Source of the DNA: Hyphomicrobiales bacterium
Lineage (GTDB): Bacteria > Pseudomonadota > Alphaproteobacteria > Rhizobiales > Devosiaceae
DNA length: 64,000 nt
NCBI GenBank assembly: GCA_027487555.1
Contig: JAIYDI010000004.1
Location: 186,001-250,000 of the forward strand
Reading direction: 5' to 3'
Part shown: positions 9,810-19,722 of the stretch, piece by piece
How positions within the stretch are numbered: position 1 is the stretch's first letter
Layout: every line of letters starts with the position of its first letter
The notes under the pieces: model-generated
Told to the model about the DNA's origin: nothing
The model's database searches: none
Seen by the model: only the letters and a program-made list of their open reading frames with translations
Position numbers and translations under genes: made by a program

Positions 9810-11147
9810 TCAGGGAAGCTGGGCGCCCTGGTAGGTCTTCTCGAACTTGCGGAGCAGGGCATTGCCGTTGGCGACGGCGGTATCGAGGGCCTGCTGCACC
9901 GGCACGTTGTTGAACATGACATCGGCCATGGCGTTGCCGATTTCCTTGCGCATGGTCACGTAGTTGCCGAGGCGGATGCCCTGGGTATTCTCGGTGGCTT
10001 CGCCGTAGGTGAGGCTCTCGATGGCAACTTCGCGGCCCTTGTAGGGCGCGTTGTCGTAGAAGCCCTTTGCCTTCATCGCCTCGAAGCCTGCCATGGTAAC
10101 GGGCACATAGCCGGTGATGGTTGACCAGTGCTCGGCCTGCTCAGGGGTCGCGAGGAAATTGAAGAACGCTGCGGCGCCCTTGTATTCCTCTGCCGACTTG
10201 CCCTTCAGCGCCCAGATCGACGCGCCGCCCACGAAGGAATTCTTGCGATCGGTACCAGCCCAAACAGGCAGCATGGCGACGGTCCACTTGACCTCCGGCT
10301 TGGCCTGCTTGGTGAAGGAGCCGTGGTCAGCAATCGAGGACGAGGTGATCTGGCAGTTGCCATTGACAAAGGCGTCGTTCGGGGTCTCGCCGGCGGCCTT
10401 CGACTTGTGGACGAAAAGACCTTCGTCGAACATCTTCTTGTACCAGGTCAGCTGGTCGACGAACTTGGTCTTGTTGAGGACATACTCGGCGTCGAGCCCA
10501 CCATAGCCATTGCCCTTGGAGGCGATGGGCTGGTTGTGTACGGCCGAGAACTGCTCGAACCACTGCCACACGCCGCTGGGGTCAAACGCAACCGGGCATG
10601 CATAGCCGGCGGCCTTCAGCTTACGGGCAGCGTCCTCGACGTCTTCCCAGGTCGCAGGAATGGCGGCCACGCCTGCCTTGGTCAGCGCATCGGTGTTGTA
10701 GTAAATCACCGCGGTCGAGTTGTTGAACGGCAGCGAGAGCAGCTCGCCCTTAGATGTCGAGAAATACGAGCGGATGCCGCGCAGATAGTTTTCAGAGTTA
10801 AGCGTATAGCCACCCGCTGCCATCAGTTCACCCAGCGACATGTAAGCGCCCGAAAGCATCAGGTCGAGCGTGCCAGCGTCGAAGATCTGGGTCAGGGTCG
10901 GCTGCTTGTTGGCGCGGAACGCTGCGATGGTGTTCTGCAGGTTATTGTCGTAGTTGTCCTGGCTAACGCAGGCGATTTCAAAGTCGGTCTGCGCCTGGTT
11001 GAAACGGGTGCACATTTCCTGCACGCGCTCGCTCAGGTCGCCCGAAAGGCCATACCAGAACTCGAACTTGGTGGCGGCCTGGGCGCTGGCCGAGCTGACG
11101 AGGGCGGCAGCAGCAAAGGCTGCGCCGTAAAGCCAGTTGGTCTTCAT
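9810..11147 (-). CDS. Extracellular solute-binding protein, UgpB-like
   Basis: Signal peptide MKTNWLYGAAFAAAALVSSASAQA followed by ATKFEFWYGLSGDLSERVQEMCTRFNQAQ...; start trimmed to ATG at 11147. Confidence 0.88.
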   Translation of the reverse strand: MKTNWLYGAAFAAAALVSSASAQAATKFEFWYGLSGDLSERVQEMCTRFNQAQTDFEIACVSQDNYDNNLQNTIAAFRANKQPTLTQIFDAGTLDLMLSGAYMSLGELMAAGGYTLNSENYLRGIRSYFSTSKGELLSLPFNNSTAVIYYNTDALTKAGVAAIPATWEDVEDAARKLKAAGYACPVAFDPSGVWQWFEQFSAVHNQPIASKGNGYGGLDAEYVLNKTKFVDQLTWYKKMFDEGLFVHKSKAAGETPNDAFVNGNCQITSSSIADHGSFTKQAKPEVKWTVAMLPVWAGTDRKNSFVGGASIWALKGKSAEEYKGAAAFFNFLATPEQAEHWSTITGYVPVTMAGFEAMKAKGFYDNAPYKGREVAIESLTYGEATENTQGIRLGNYVTMRKEIGNAMADVMFNNVPVQQALDTAVANGNALLRKFEKTYQGAQLP

Positions 11148-11341
11148 GGGTCTCTCCGCTTGGGGCGCTCGAAATCGAGCGAGCGAGTTGGTAGTGACGG
11201 AACCTGACAGTCGCTTCTCAGATTGGTGAAGCTCTCGTGACATCGGCGGATTCCGATCCAGCGCCAGACCTGATACCGGAAGCAAAATGTCCGGCTGGCG
11301 CATGGCACCTTCCGGCCCAACCATAAGTGGAGGAGACTACA

Positions 11342-12271
11342 ATGAGGACGTTCAAGGTCCCGCAGGCCGGGTTCGAGGTGTCGAGCGTCGTGCTCGGCCT
11401 GATGCGAATTGCCAAAATGAGCGATGTCGAGATCCGGTCGCTCTACGATGCGGCGCGGGAAGCGGGCATCACCATGATCGATCACGCCGATATCTACGGC
11501 GGCGAGCGGCACAAGTGCGAGGCGCGTTTCGGCGAGGCCGTGACGCTGTCGCCAAACGAGCGGACCGAAATCCAGATCCAGTCGAAGGTCGGCATCCGTC
11601 CCGGTTTCTTCGACTTTTCCGCCGAACACATACTGCGCACGGTAGATGAGTCGCTTAAGGCACTGAGGACGGAATACCTCGACGTGCTGCTGCTGCATCG
11701 GCCGGACACATTGGTGGAGCCCGAGGAGGTGGCGGACGCCTTCGACACGCTGCATCAGGCGGGCAAGGTCCGGCATTTTGGCGTCTCGAACCAGACGCCG
11801 GGGCAGATCGAGCTGCTGAAGACGGCGGTGAGGCAGCCGCTGCTGTTCAACCAGGTTCAGCTCAGCATCACCCATGCCAACCTGATCGCGCAGGGGATTG
11901 CAGCGAACATGGACGGGCTCGACCAATCGATCTCGCGCGATGTGGGCCTGCTGGACTATTCGCGGCTCAAGGGCATGATGCTTCAGGCTTGGTCGCCGTT
12001 CCAGAAGGGCTTCTTCGACGGCGTGTTCATCGGTGACCGCAAGGAATATGCCGAATTAAACACCGCGCTCGACGACATCTCGGCAAAGCATGGCGTGACG
12101 CCAACAGGTATCGCGGTGGCGTGGATCGTGCGGCATCCAGCCAATATCCAGGTGGTGTTGGGCACGACCAAGCCCAGCCGCGTCGCCGACTGCGCGGCGG
12201 GCTCGGAGGTGCAGCTTTCCCGCGAGGACTGGTACCGGCTGTTCAGTGCCGCCGGGCACAAGCTGCCGTAG
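11342..12271 (+). CDS. Aldo/keto reductase
   Basis: MIDHADIYGG...QSKVGIR...DVLLLHRPD...FGVSNQ AKR motifs. Confidence 0.9.
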   Translation: MRTFKVPQAGFEVSSVVLGLMRIAKMSDVEIRSLYDAAREAGITMIDHADIYGGERHKCEARFGEAVTLSPNERTEIQIQSKVGIRPGFFDFSAEHILRTVDESLKALRTEYLDVLLLHRPDTLVEPEEVADAFDTLHQAGKVRHFGVSNQTPGQIELLKTAVRQPLLFNQVQLSITHANLIAQGIAANMDGLDQSISRDVGLLDYSRLKGMMLQAWSPFQKGFFDGVFIGDRKEYAELNTALDDISAKHGVTPTGIAVAWIVRHPANIQVVLGTTKPSRVADCAAGSEVQLSREDWYRLFSAAGHKLP

Positions 12272-12274
12272 AAC

Positions 12275-13495
12275 TTAAGCAGGCTGCGGCAGGGGTCCAA
12301 CCCCCTGCCCTTTCGCCGAGGCCGGGGGCGGGAAGGCGAGCGCCATGGCGGCCGCCGCGAGCCCGATTGCGGCCGAGGCGACATAGAGCCAGTGATAGGT
12401 GCCGAAGGTGTCGTACAGCCAGCCACCGCCTATCGGACCGAAGGCCATGCCGATCGACGATGTCATGGTGGCGGCACCCAGCACAGTGCCCATGACGCGG
12501 GCGCTGAAATACTCGCGCGCCAGCACCGAATAGAGCGGCATCACTCCGCCATAGGCGAGCCCGAGCACAGCGGCGAGGATGTAGAAATGCGTGAGCTGGG
12601 TCAGGTAGATATAGGCGAATATGCCGACGGCCTGCAGGGCGAGACCCGCGACGATGACACGGCGGACACCAAAGCGATCTGACGCGACACCGAAGATGAC
12701 CCGGCCGAACAGCCCAGCGATGCCCTCGATGGAATAGATGAAGGCGGCGCCGCCCAGCGTCGCGCCACAGAGCATGGCGTAACTGACAGTGTGGAAAATC
12801 GGGCCAGAATGCGCAGCGCAGCAAAGAAAGAAGGTGGCGGCGAGCACGATGAACTGCGGTGTGCGCAGTGATTGCCAAGCGAGCAATCGGTGCGGTTGCG
12901 GCGCGCCAGCGGGGGAACCGGCGTCGAGCGCCTGCGGCGGACGGCGGATGAACAGGCTTGCCGGCACAAGCACGAAGATGGCGACGAAAGCGATGGTGAG
13001 CATTGCACCACGCCAGCCGATCGAGGTGATCAAGAGGCTGGCAAAAGGGGTGACCACCATGGGCGCGACGCCGCCGCCGACCGAGACCAGCGAAACGGCG
13101 AGACTGCGGTGCGCGTCGAACCAGCCGGTGGTGGCCGCCATTATAGGCGCGAAGAACGCGCCACCCGAGGCGCCGACAAGCCCGCCATAGGCGAGCTGGA
13201 ACACCAGCAGGTCATGCGCCTGGCTCGCGAGCGCCAGGCCGACGACCAGCAGGCCGGATGCCGCAAGGAGCACCGGCCGTGCGCCAATCCGGTCACTCAG
13301 CATGCCCCAACCGAAGCCCGCGACGCCCATGACGATGAAGCCGATGGTCATCGCGGCGGAGATGCCGGCACGAGTCCAGCCAGTCTCGGTGGCGATCGGC
13401 TCCAGGTAGATGGGGAGCGCAAACATCGCCCCCATCGCGATGCAGGTGATGACGGCCCCCGCCGCCACGACGACCCAGCCGTAGTTCCGCGTCAT
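12275..13495 (-). CDS. MFS transporter (oxalate/formate or monocarboxylate-like)
   Basis: ~12 TM helices; GWGMLSDRIGARPVLL MFS motif. Confidence 0.85.
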   Translation of the reverse strand: MTRNYGWVVVAAGAVITCIAMGAMFALPIYLEPIATETGWTRAGISAAMTIGFIVMGVAGFGWGMLSDRIGARPVLLAASGLLVVGLALASQAHDLLVFQLAYGGLVGASGGAFFAPIMAATTGWFDAHRSLAVSLVSVGGGVAPMVVTPFASLLITSIGWRGAMLTIAFVAIFVLVPASLFIRRPPQALDAGSPAGAPQPHRLLAWQSLRTPQFIVLAATFFLCCAAHSGPIFHTVSYAMLCGATLGGAAFIYSIEGIAGLFGRVIFGVASDRFGVRRVIVAGLALQAVGIFAYIYLTQLTHFYILAAVLGLAYGGVMPLYSVLAREYFSARVMGTVLGAATMTSSIGMAFGPIGGGWLYDTFGTYHWLYVASAAIGLAAAAMALAFPPPASAKGQGVGPLPQPA

Positions 13496-13572
13496 TTCGA
13501 TCTCCCTCGCCGCTCCTGTAGCGCCAGACGAATGGCGACGCGCGAACTCGACACTGCCGATGGAATTTCCGC

Positions 13573-14361
13573 TCAGGTCGGCCTTAGAACCTCATCGACG
13601 AAGCGCAGGTTACCGGCTGTGAGACCGGCATCGACGGCCAGAACCGCACCGGTAACCCCCGCCGCCGCCGGGGAGGCGAGGTAGCGCACGGCATTGGCGA
13701 CCTCGACAGGGGTGACCAGCCGACCGAGCGGATAATGGGGCAGGACGACATCGAGCACGTTCGGATTGGCCGCGAGCCGATGATCCCAAGCGGGTGTGCG
13801 GACGGAGCCGGGACAGACAACATTGGCGCGCACGCCATCGCGCCCACGCTCGACAGCAATGGCCTTGGCATAGGCTATGAGGCCGGCCTTGGCCGCCGAG
13901 TAGGCGGGATTACCGAAATGCATCAGGCCGTTGACCGAGGAGATAAAGACAAGGCTGCCCTGCCCGCGCTTTGCCATGGCTGCAATGAAGGGATCAGTTG
14001 CGGCATAGACGCCGCTGAGGTTGATAGCGACCTCCCGGTCCCAGCTCGTGGTGTCCAGCTCGCCGAAGTGCTCCGCACGGGTGAAACCGGCATTGGCGAT
14101 GACCACATCGGGTACATGATGGCGCGCGAGGTAGTCGGCCGCGGCGGCCCGAGTGGCGCCCGTGTCGCCCTGGTCGAAAACCAGCGTGTCGGCCAGCGGC
14201 AGCCCGGCCATCTGGTTGGCGTCACGATCAGCGCCGATGACGCGAGCGCCGGCGGCAACGAAAGCCTTGACCAACGCCTGCCCGATTGCCCCGCCGGCCC
14301 CGGTGATGAGGACGGTCTGTCCGTCGAGGCGGAACGGATCGGGGGAAAGGTCCTGGGTCAT
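13573..14361 (-). CDS. SDR family oxidoreductase
   Basis: TGAGGAIGQA Rossmann motif, NAG motif, YSAAKAG catalytic motif; start trimmed to ATG at 14361. Confidence 0.9.
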   Translation of the reverse strand: MTQDLSPDPFRLDGQTVLITGAGGAIGQALVKAFVAAGARVIGADRDANQMAGLPLADTLVFDQGDTGATRAAAADYLARHHVPDVVIANAGFTRAEHFGELDTTSWDREVAINLSGVYAATDPFIAAMAKRGQGSLVFISSVNGLMHFGNPAYSAAKAGLIAYAKAIAVERGRDGVRANVVCPGSVRTPAWDHRLAANPNVLDVVLPHYPLGRLVTPVEVANAVRYLASPAAAGVTGAVLAVDAGLTAGNLRFVDEVLRPT

Positions 14362-14777
14362 TTCGCCTCCGGCGTCTTGTAGGCGATGCAGTCTATCTCG
14401 ACCTTGCAATCGACCATCATGTGAGATTGCACGGTGGAGCGGGCCGGCGGATGGGCGCCGAAATAGCTCTTGTAGACCGCGTTGAATGACCAGAAATCCC
14501 GCGGATCATCGAGCCAGACGCCGCATTTCACCACATGCTCGAGCCCGTAGCCCGCCTCGTTGAGGATGGCGAGGACGTGCCCAATGGCGACATGGGTCTG
14601 CTCAACGATGCCGCCATTGACGATTTCGCCATCCTTCATCGCCACCTGGCCGGAAACGAACAGGAAGCCGCCGGCCTCGACGGCGCGGGCGAAGGGGAGG
14701 TTCTGGCCGCCGGCACCGGATTTTTCGGCGCCGTACCGGGTGATGGACATATAAACCGCTCCAGGAGTGAAATTCAT
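14358..14777 (-). CDS. RidA family protein
   Basis: LPFARAVEAGGFLFVSGQVAM...ILNEAGYGLEHVVKCGVWL...PPARSTVQ RidA-type sequence. Confidence 0.88.
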   Translation of the reverse strand: MNFTPGAVYMSITRYGAEKSGAGGQNLPFARAVEAGGFLFVSGQVAMKDGEIVNGGIVEQTHVAIGHVLAILNEAGYGLEHVVKCGVWLDDPRDFWSFNAVYKSYFGAHPPARSTVQSHMMVDCKVEIDCIAYKTPEAK

Positions 14778-14905
14778 TTTCTTGCCTCGCCCAGATTACC
14801 GCGAATTGCCGGGGAAATCCGCCGCACACTCGCCGAAGCCTGAAAATTTCTTACGTGAATGCCGGCTCCAACTCTGCTAGCTTTTTCACGTTTCCCGACG
14901 TCACG

Positions 14906-16375
14906 ATGAGGCGCGAGTTGCGCGTATTTACTGCGGCCCTGGCCACCGAAACCAATAGTTTTGCGCCGATCTGCATCGACCGGAAAGCCTTCGAGGCCTC
15001 GCTTTATGCGCCGCCGGGACAGCATCCCGAGACGCCGACGCTGTGCAGTGCGCCAATCACCGTGGGGCGCGAACTGGCGAAGGCCGAGGGGTTCGAGCTG
15101 ATCGAGGGTACCGCGGCCTGGGCAGACCCGGCCGGGCTGATCAATCGCGAGGCCTATGAAAGCCTGCGGGATGAAATCCTCGACCAGTTGCGGGCCGCCG
15201 GCAAGGTCGACGCCGTGGTGCTGGGGCTGCATGGCGCCATGGTGGCGGATGGCTATGACGACCCGGAAGGGGATTTTCTCGCCCACGTGCGCGAGATCGT
15301 CGGGCCTGATGTGCTGGTCTGCGCCGAACTCGACCCGCATAGCCACTTGACGAAAAAGCGGCTCGCTGCAGCGAATTTCTTCACGGTGTTCAAGGAGTTC
15401 CCGCATACCGACTTCGTCGACCGGGCGCGCGACCTGTGGTCGATTGCGCTGAGGACGCTCAAGGGCGAGATAAAGCCGGAAGTGTCGGTGTTCGACTGCC
15501 GGATGATCGACGTGTTCCCCACCTCGCGGCAGCCGATGCGCGGCTTTGTCGACCGGATGTATGCGATGGAGGCCGAGGACAAGGATCTGCTGAATATCTC
15601 GGTGATCCACGGCTTCATGGCGGGCGATGTGCCGGAAATGGGCACCAAGGTGATGGTGACCACCAATGGCGACCGCGCGAAGGGCGAGGCCCTGGCCGAG
15701 CGGCTGGGGCGCGAATTGTTCGCCCTGCGTGGAACCTTCATGGTGCCGCAGGTGAACGAACATGACGCCGTCGCCGAGGCCATTGCGGCAACCGAAGGTC
15801 CGGTGGTGATCGCCGATGTGTGGGACAACCCCGGCGGCGGCACGGCGGGCGATGCCACGGTGCTGCTGGCCGAACTGATGGCGAAGGGCGCAACCAACGT
15901 GGCGGTCGGCACGATCTGGGACCCGATCGCGGTACAGATCTGCTTCGCGGCCGGGGAAGGCGCGACGATCCCGCTGCGCTTTGGAGCAAAATCGGCGCCC
16001 GAGACGGGCAACCCGATCGACAAGCGCGTCAAGATTTTGAAAGTGCAGCGCAATGCCGAGCAGAAATTCGGCGACAGCCTGGTGCCGATCGGCGATTCGG
16101 TCTTGATCGGCTTCGACGGGATCGAGGTCATCCTCAACTCGACGCGGGCGCAGAGCTTCGACCCGAGCCTGTTCTCGGGGATGGGGGTCGATCCGTTGCA
16201 AAAGAAGATCCTGCTGATCAAATCGACCAACCATTTCTTCGCAGCGTTCTCGAAGATCGCGGCGAAGATCATTTATTGCTCGGCCGGACGGCCCTACCCC
16301 AACTCCCCGGCGCATACGAAATACCTGAAGGCGCGGCGCGACATCTGGCCGATGGTGGAGAACCCGTTCGGCTGA
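14906..16375 (+). CDS. M81 family metallopeptidase (MlrC-like)
   Basis: MRRELRVFTAALATETNSFAPI...GLHGAMVADGYDDPEGDFLAHVREIVG...ELDPHSHLT...SDDNPGGGT-like VWDNPGGGTAGDAT. Confidence 0.88.
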   Translation: MRRELRVFTAALATETNSFAPICIDRKAFEASLYAPPGQHPETPTLCSAPITVGRELAKAEGFELIEGTAAWADPAGLINREAYESLRDEILDQLRAAGKVDAVVLGLHGAMVADGYDDPEGDFLAHVREIVGPDVLVCAELDPHSHLTKKRLAAANFFTVFKEFPHTDFVDRARDLWSIALRTLKGEIKPEVSVFDCRMIDVFPTSRQPMRGFVDRMYAMEAEDKDLLNISVIHGFMAGDVPEMGTKVMVTTNGDRAKGEALAERLGRELFALRGTFMVPQVNEHDAVAEAIAATEGPVVIADVWDNPGGGTAGDATVLLAELMAKGATNVAVGTIWDPIAVQICFAAGEGATIPLRFGAKSAPETGNPIDKRVKILKVQRNAEQKFGDSLVPIGDSVLIGFDGIEVILNSTRAQSFDPSLFSGMGVDPLQKKILLIKSTNHFFAAFSKIAAKIIYCSAGRPYPNSPAHTKYLKARRDIWPMVENPFG

Positions 16376-16748
16376 ACCCTCAAGATGAACGGGTATTTTG
16401 CGTTTTGCCGCTGCCACAATTGCGCTGCTCCTTTCGACCTGGGGCATTATCACATGGCGGAAGGCCGCGGGGATTGATTTAAAGCCTGATGCGGCAAAGG
16501 GATTTAAGCTGCGGACGGGCTATTTCGAGAGTGGTGCGGAGCTTTGGCAAGACCGCAGCAGCCGGCTGCGCGGCGACGATTTCCGGACGTTTTATGCTGC
16601 CACCGACGGCACAAATCGCGCGCACTGCACATTGATGAACGCATCCTGAACACAAGCGCCAACGAGCAGACCCAGAATCCGCACGAGGACAGGATGCCAG
16701 GCGCACTGCCGGACTGGGAAGCGAGCGCGCCGCCAGAGGCGCATGGCC

Positions 16749-17477
16749 CTATTGCGGCTTGATCGCGGTGGCGAGAAAGTTGCGGGAGAGGATGGACTTT
16801 GTCTGGCCGGTTTCCGCGGCATTGAGCAGCCGGAACCCGAGCGTCCCCACCCACCACAGGAAAGCGCGCGCGGTGCTCCTGATGCCGTGTGGAACGGGGG
16901 TGTCCTCGAAGCACGCGATGCGGGTGAACCCAACTGCTCGCATGAACTGGCGCATGGACAAGTGATTGAACGCACGTTCGTGGGTCAGGTCACCATAGCG
17001 GATGGACGACCCGAAAATGGCATCGGCGTTGGGAACGTGGACGATCAGCTTGCCGCCGCCGCGCAGAACACGAAAGGCTTCGTCGCCCACACGGAACAAG
17101 GTGTCGCCATCGAGGTGCTCGAGGATATCCATCGCGAAGATGACGTCGACGCTGCCATCCGGGAGCCTCGACAGTTCCTCCACTATGTCGCCTTGCCGCG
17201 CTTCAACGAGACCTAAACGATGGGCCAGATCGATCTGCTCCTTGGAGAAATCAACGCCATCCAGCTTGGTGAACCCTCGAAGCTTGAGGAAGTACAGGAT
17301 GTTACCAGCACCACAGCCGAGGTCGAGAATGCGGGCATCGCGGTTGGCCGGCACGTGCCGGTCTATCAGCCGCAGCAGGTGTGCCCGGCTTGACGCAAAT
17401 TTCTGCTCGGCATTGATACCGCCCTGCCCCGTGGAGACATAGGCCGCGTAGAGCCGTCTCTGCCAATCCTGCGTCAT
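16749..17477 (-). CDS. Class I SAM-dependent methyltransferase (UbiG/COQ3-like)
   Basis: ILDLGCGAGNILYFLKLRGFTKLDGVDFSKEQ motif I; start trimmed to ATG at 17477. Confidence 0.82.
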   Translation of the reverse strand: MTQDWQRRLYAAYVSTGQGGINAEQKFASSRAHLLRLIDRHVPANRDARILDLGCGAGNILYFLKLRGFTKLDGVDFSKEQIDLAHRLGLVEARQGDIVEELSRLPDGSVDVIFAMDILEHLDGDTLFRVGDEAFRVLRGGGKLIVHVPNADAIFGSSIRYGDLTHERAFNHLSMRQFMRAVGFTRIACFEDTPVPHGIRSTARAFLWWVGTLGFRLLNAAETGQTKSILSRNFLATAIKPQ

Positions 17478-17667
17478 GTGCTTGGTTGTCCGGTGTGCAA
17501 GGGCATGAGATTGAAAGCCATGACATAAGGGCCTCTGGCCGCCAGTGGCAAGGCTGATGTGCAACGACCAGATGCGTAGGTTGGCCCCGCCAGCCGCTCT
17601 CCGCCGCCCGCCTCGCACGACCGGCTCCGTCTTGGTGAGGCCCGCATGCAAGTTGCGAGACGAGGCA

Positions 17668-19689
17668 TCACGCCTCCGGGATTTCCCAGTTGCCATACAT
17701 GATGGGCATGAGGCCCGCGAGGGCGGCAAAGCGCGGCCAGCTCTTGCGGTCGGGTGAGGTCCAGCCAGCCTCGGCGATGGCCGAAAGACGCGGGAAGACC
17801 AGCCGGTCGAAGATGGCGCGGTCGGTCATCGGCTCGGACCAGATGCAGGACTGCACGCCAATGAGGCGCTGCAACTCCGCCTCGGACCAGCCGGCGCGCG
17901 GATCGAAAGTATAGGTCTCCTCCGGCCCCGACCAGCCGGCCCAGCCGGCACCCGGCTCGGACCAGGAGAGGGAGTTGGCCATATCGAGATAGTAGCGCTG
18001 GCCGGGGGAGACGACGATGTCATAGCCCTCGGCGGCCAGAAGCCGGCTCGCTTCGACATTGCGCCAGCCGATGAGATAGGTGCTGTCGCGATCGACGGCG
18101 CCGCCATGGGCCGCCTCCTCCCAGCCGCCCGTCTTGGCGCCCTTCGACTTGATGATCTCGTGGACGCGGCGAATGAAATGCGCCTGAAGCACAGCCGTGC
18201 CCGAGCCACCGATGGCATCGGCGCCGCCATGGTTGCCGGTAACGCCCTTGAGCGCGGCGTGGCGGCGGGCGGCCTCGGGGCCGGCGAGTTCTTCGAGCAG
18301 CGCCAACGCCTTGGGCGAGCCGGACCACGCGGCGAGCGGCACTTCGTCGGCGCCGAGGTGGAAGATGCCCGCCGGGAACAGCTCCAGCACTTCGCCGATC
18401 ACCGTCTCGAGGAAGGTGTAGACCGGCTCGTGCGCGGGGTTGAGGCAGTTGTTGGGGAAACTCTGCACCGAAAGGTATGCGCCGGTTTCGTCCGGGTCGG
18501 CGAGCCAGGGCAGCGCCTGGATGGCGGCCCAGCAATGGCCGGGAATATCGATCTCCGGGATGATGGCAATGCCCAGATCGGCCGCGAGGGTAACGAGTTC
18601 GCGCACGGCTGCCTGCGTATAGAAGCCGCCGGTCGGCTCGGGACCCGAGCCGAGGAGTGGCGGCACCTTGAGGCCATGGCCGCGCCAGGCGCCGATTTCG
18701 GTGAGTTCGGGATAGGCGCGGATTTCGAGCCGCCAGGCCTCGTCCTCGCTGAGGTGCCAGTGGAAGCGGTTCATCTTGTTCCAGGCGATGACCTTGAGAA
18801 GCTTCGCCACTTCGGCGGAGCTGTAGAACTGCCGGGCGACATCGAGATGCGTGCCGCGGAAGCCGAGCGCCGGTGCATCCGAGATGGTGCCCGCGGCGGG
18901 GAAAACGAGATCGAATGGATGCGCCTTGGCGCCGCGCAGGATTTGCCCGAGCGTGATCAGCCCATAGACCAGGCCCGCATGGGTCGTGGCGCTGACGGTG
19001 GGGCCGGCGGCGGCGAAGCTTACCTCGTAGGCCTCGGGTCCGAAGCCCGCGGCCTCGACGATATGGACCGGCAGGCCGCCCTCGGCGACTGGCCGCACGA
19101 GGCCTTCAACCGCGAACAGATCGGCGACGAGCCGCGTGAAGGCCAAGGCCGCGCCCGAAGCGAGCGCGCCTGTTGGGCGCAGGTCGAGCCCACCGGGTAC
19201 GGTGCGCGCCCCGGAGGTGGCGACGGATTTCGGCCAGGGGATGATGGACAGACTGACCGGCGACCTGCCGGCGGGCAGCGCGTAGCGGGCGGCACCCTTC
19301 TTGAGTGGCGCGTTGTCGCCGGTCATCTCGGTTGGGGTGACGGCGACGGGGACGCGCGTGCCATCGGACAGGATGACATAGGCCGCGGTCGCGCCGTCGG
19401 ACCAGTGGCGGAGCGGATAGAGCTGCCGCGCGGTGGCGACCCAGGTATCACCCGGCCGCAGGGTGAAGCCTTCGGGCGGCGCAAGTTCGGTGAAATTCGA
19501 CAGCCGGGTGAGAATACGGCCGCCCTCGATGACCGAATCGGCATCGAAACTCGCCGGGCCGGTAAGGCAGAGCCGGAAGGCCGTGATGTCGGCCACGCTG
19601 TGATTGGTGAGCTTGAGCGCATAGGCGAGTGGGGCGCCATCGCGGGCGGGCGTCCATTGGGTGGCGAGCGAAAGCCGAATAGCGGGCAT
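17668..19689 (-). CDS. Beta-N-acetylhexosaminidase (GH20)
   Basis: FRGTHLDVARQFYS...MNRFHWHLSEDEAWRLEI...FHLGADEVP (catalytic D-E pair) ...GWEEA. Confidence 0.92.
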   Translation of the reverse strand: MPAIRLSLATQWTPARDGAPLAYALKLTNHSVADITAFRLCLTGPASFDADSVIEGGRILTRLSNFTELAPPEGFTLRPGDTWVATARQLYPLRHWSDGATAAYVILSDGTRVPVAVTPTEMTGDNAPLKKGAARYALPAGRSPVSLSIIPWPKSVATSGARTVPGGLDLRPTGALASGAALAFTRLVADLFAVEGLVRPVAEGGLPVHIVEAAGFGPEAYEVSFAAAGPTVSATTHAGLVYGLITLGQILRGAKAHPFDLVFPAAGTISDAPALGFRGTHLDVARQFYSSAEVAKLLKVIAWNKMNRFHWHLSEDEAWRLEIRAYPELTEIGAWRGHGLKVPPLLGSGPEPTGGFYTQAAVRELVTLAADLGIAIIPEIDIPGHCWAAIQALPWLADPDETGAYLSVQSFPNNCLNPAHEPVYTFLETVIGEVLELFPAGIFHLGADEVPLAAWSGSPKALALLEELAGPEAARRHAALKGVTGNHGGADAIGGSGTAVLQAHFIRRVHEIIKSKGAKTGGWEEAAHGGAVDRDSTYLIGWRNVEASRLLAAEGYDIVVSPGQRYYLDMANSLSWSEPGAGWAGWSGPEETYTFDPRAGWSEAELQRLIGVQSCIWSEPMTDRAIFDRLVFPRLSAIAEAGWTSPDRKSWPRFAALAGLMPIMYGNWEIPEA

Positions 19690-19722
19690 GAGGGCCTCCT
19701 GAAGGTGGGGCGGTGGACGGGG

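Noticed and set aside
16398-16649. 83-aa ORF with hydrophobic start (MRFAAATIALLLSTWGIITWR)
   Set aside because: TTG start, no recognisable family, and no second line of evidence; could be a gene remnant but not supported enough to call.
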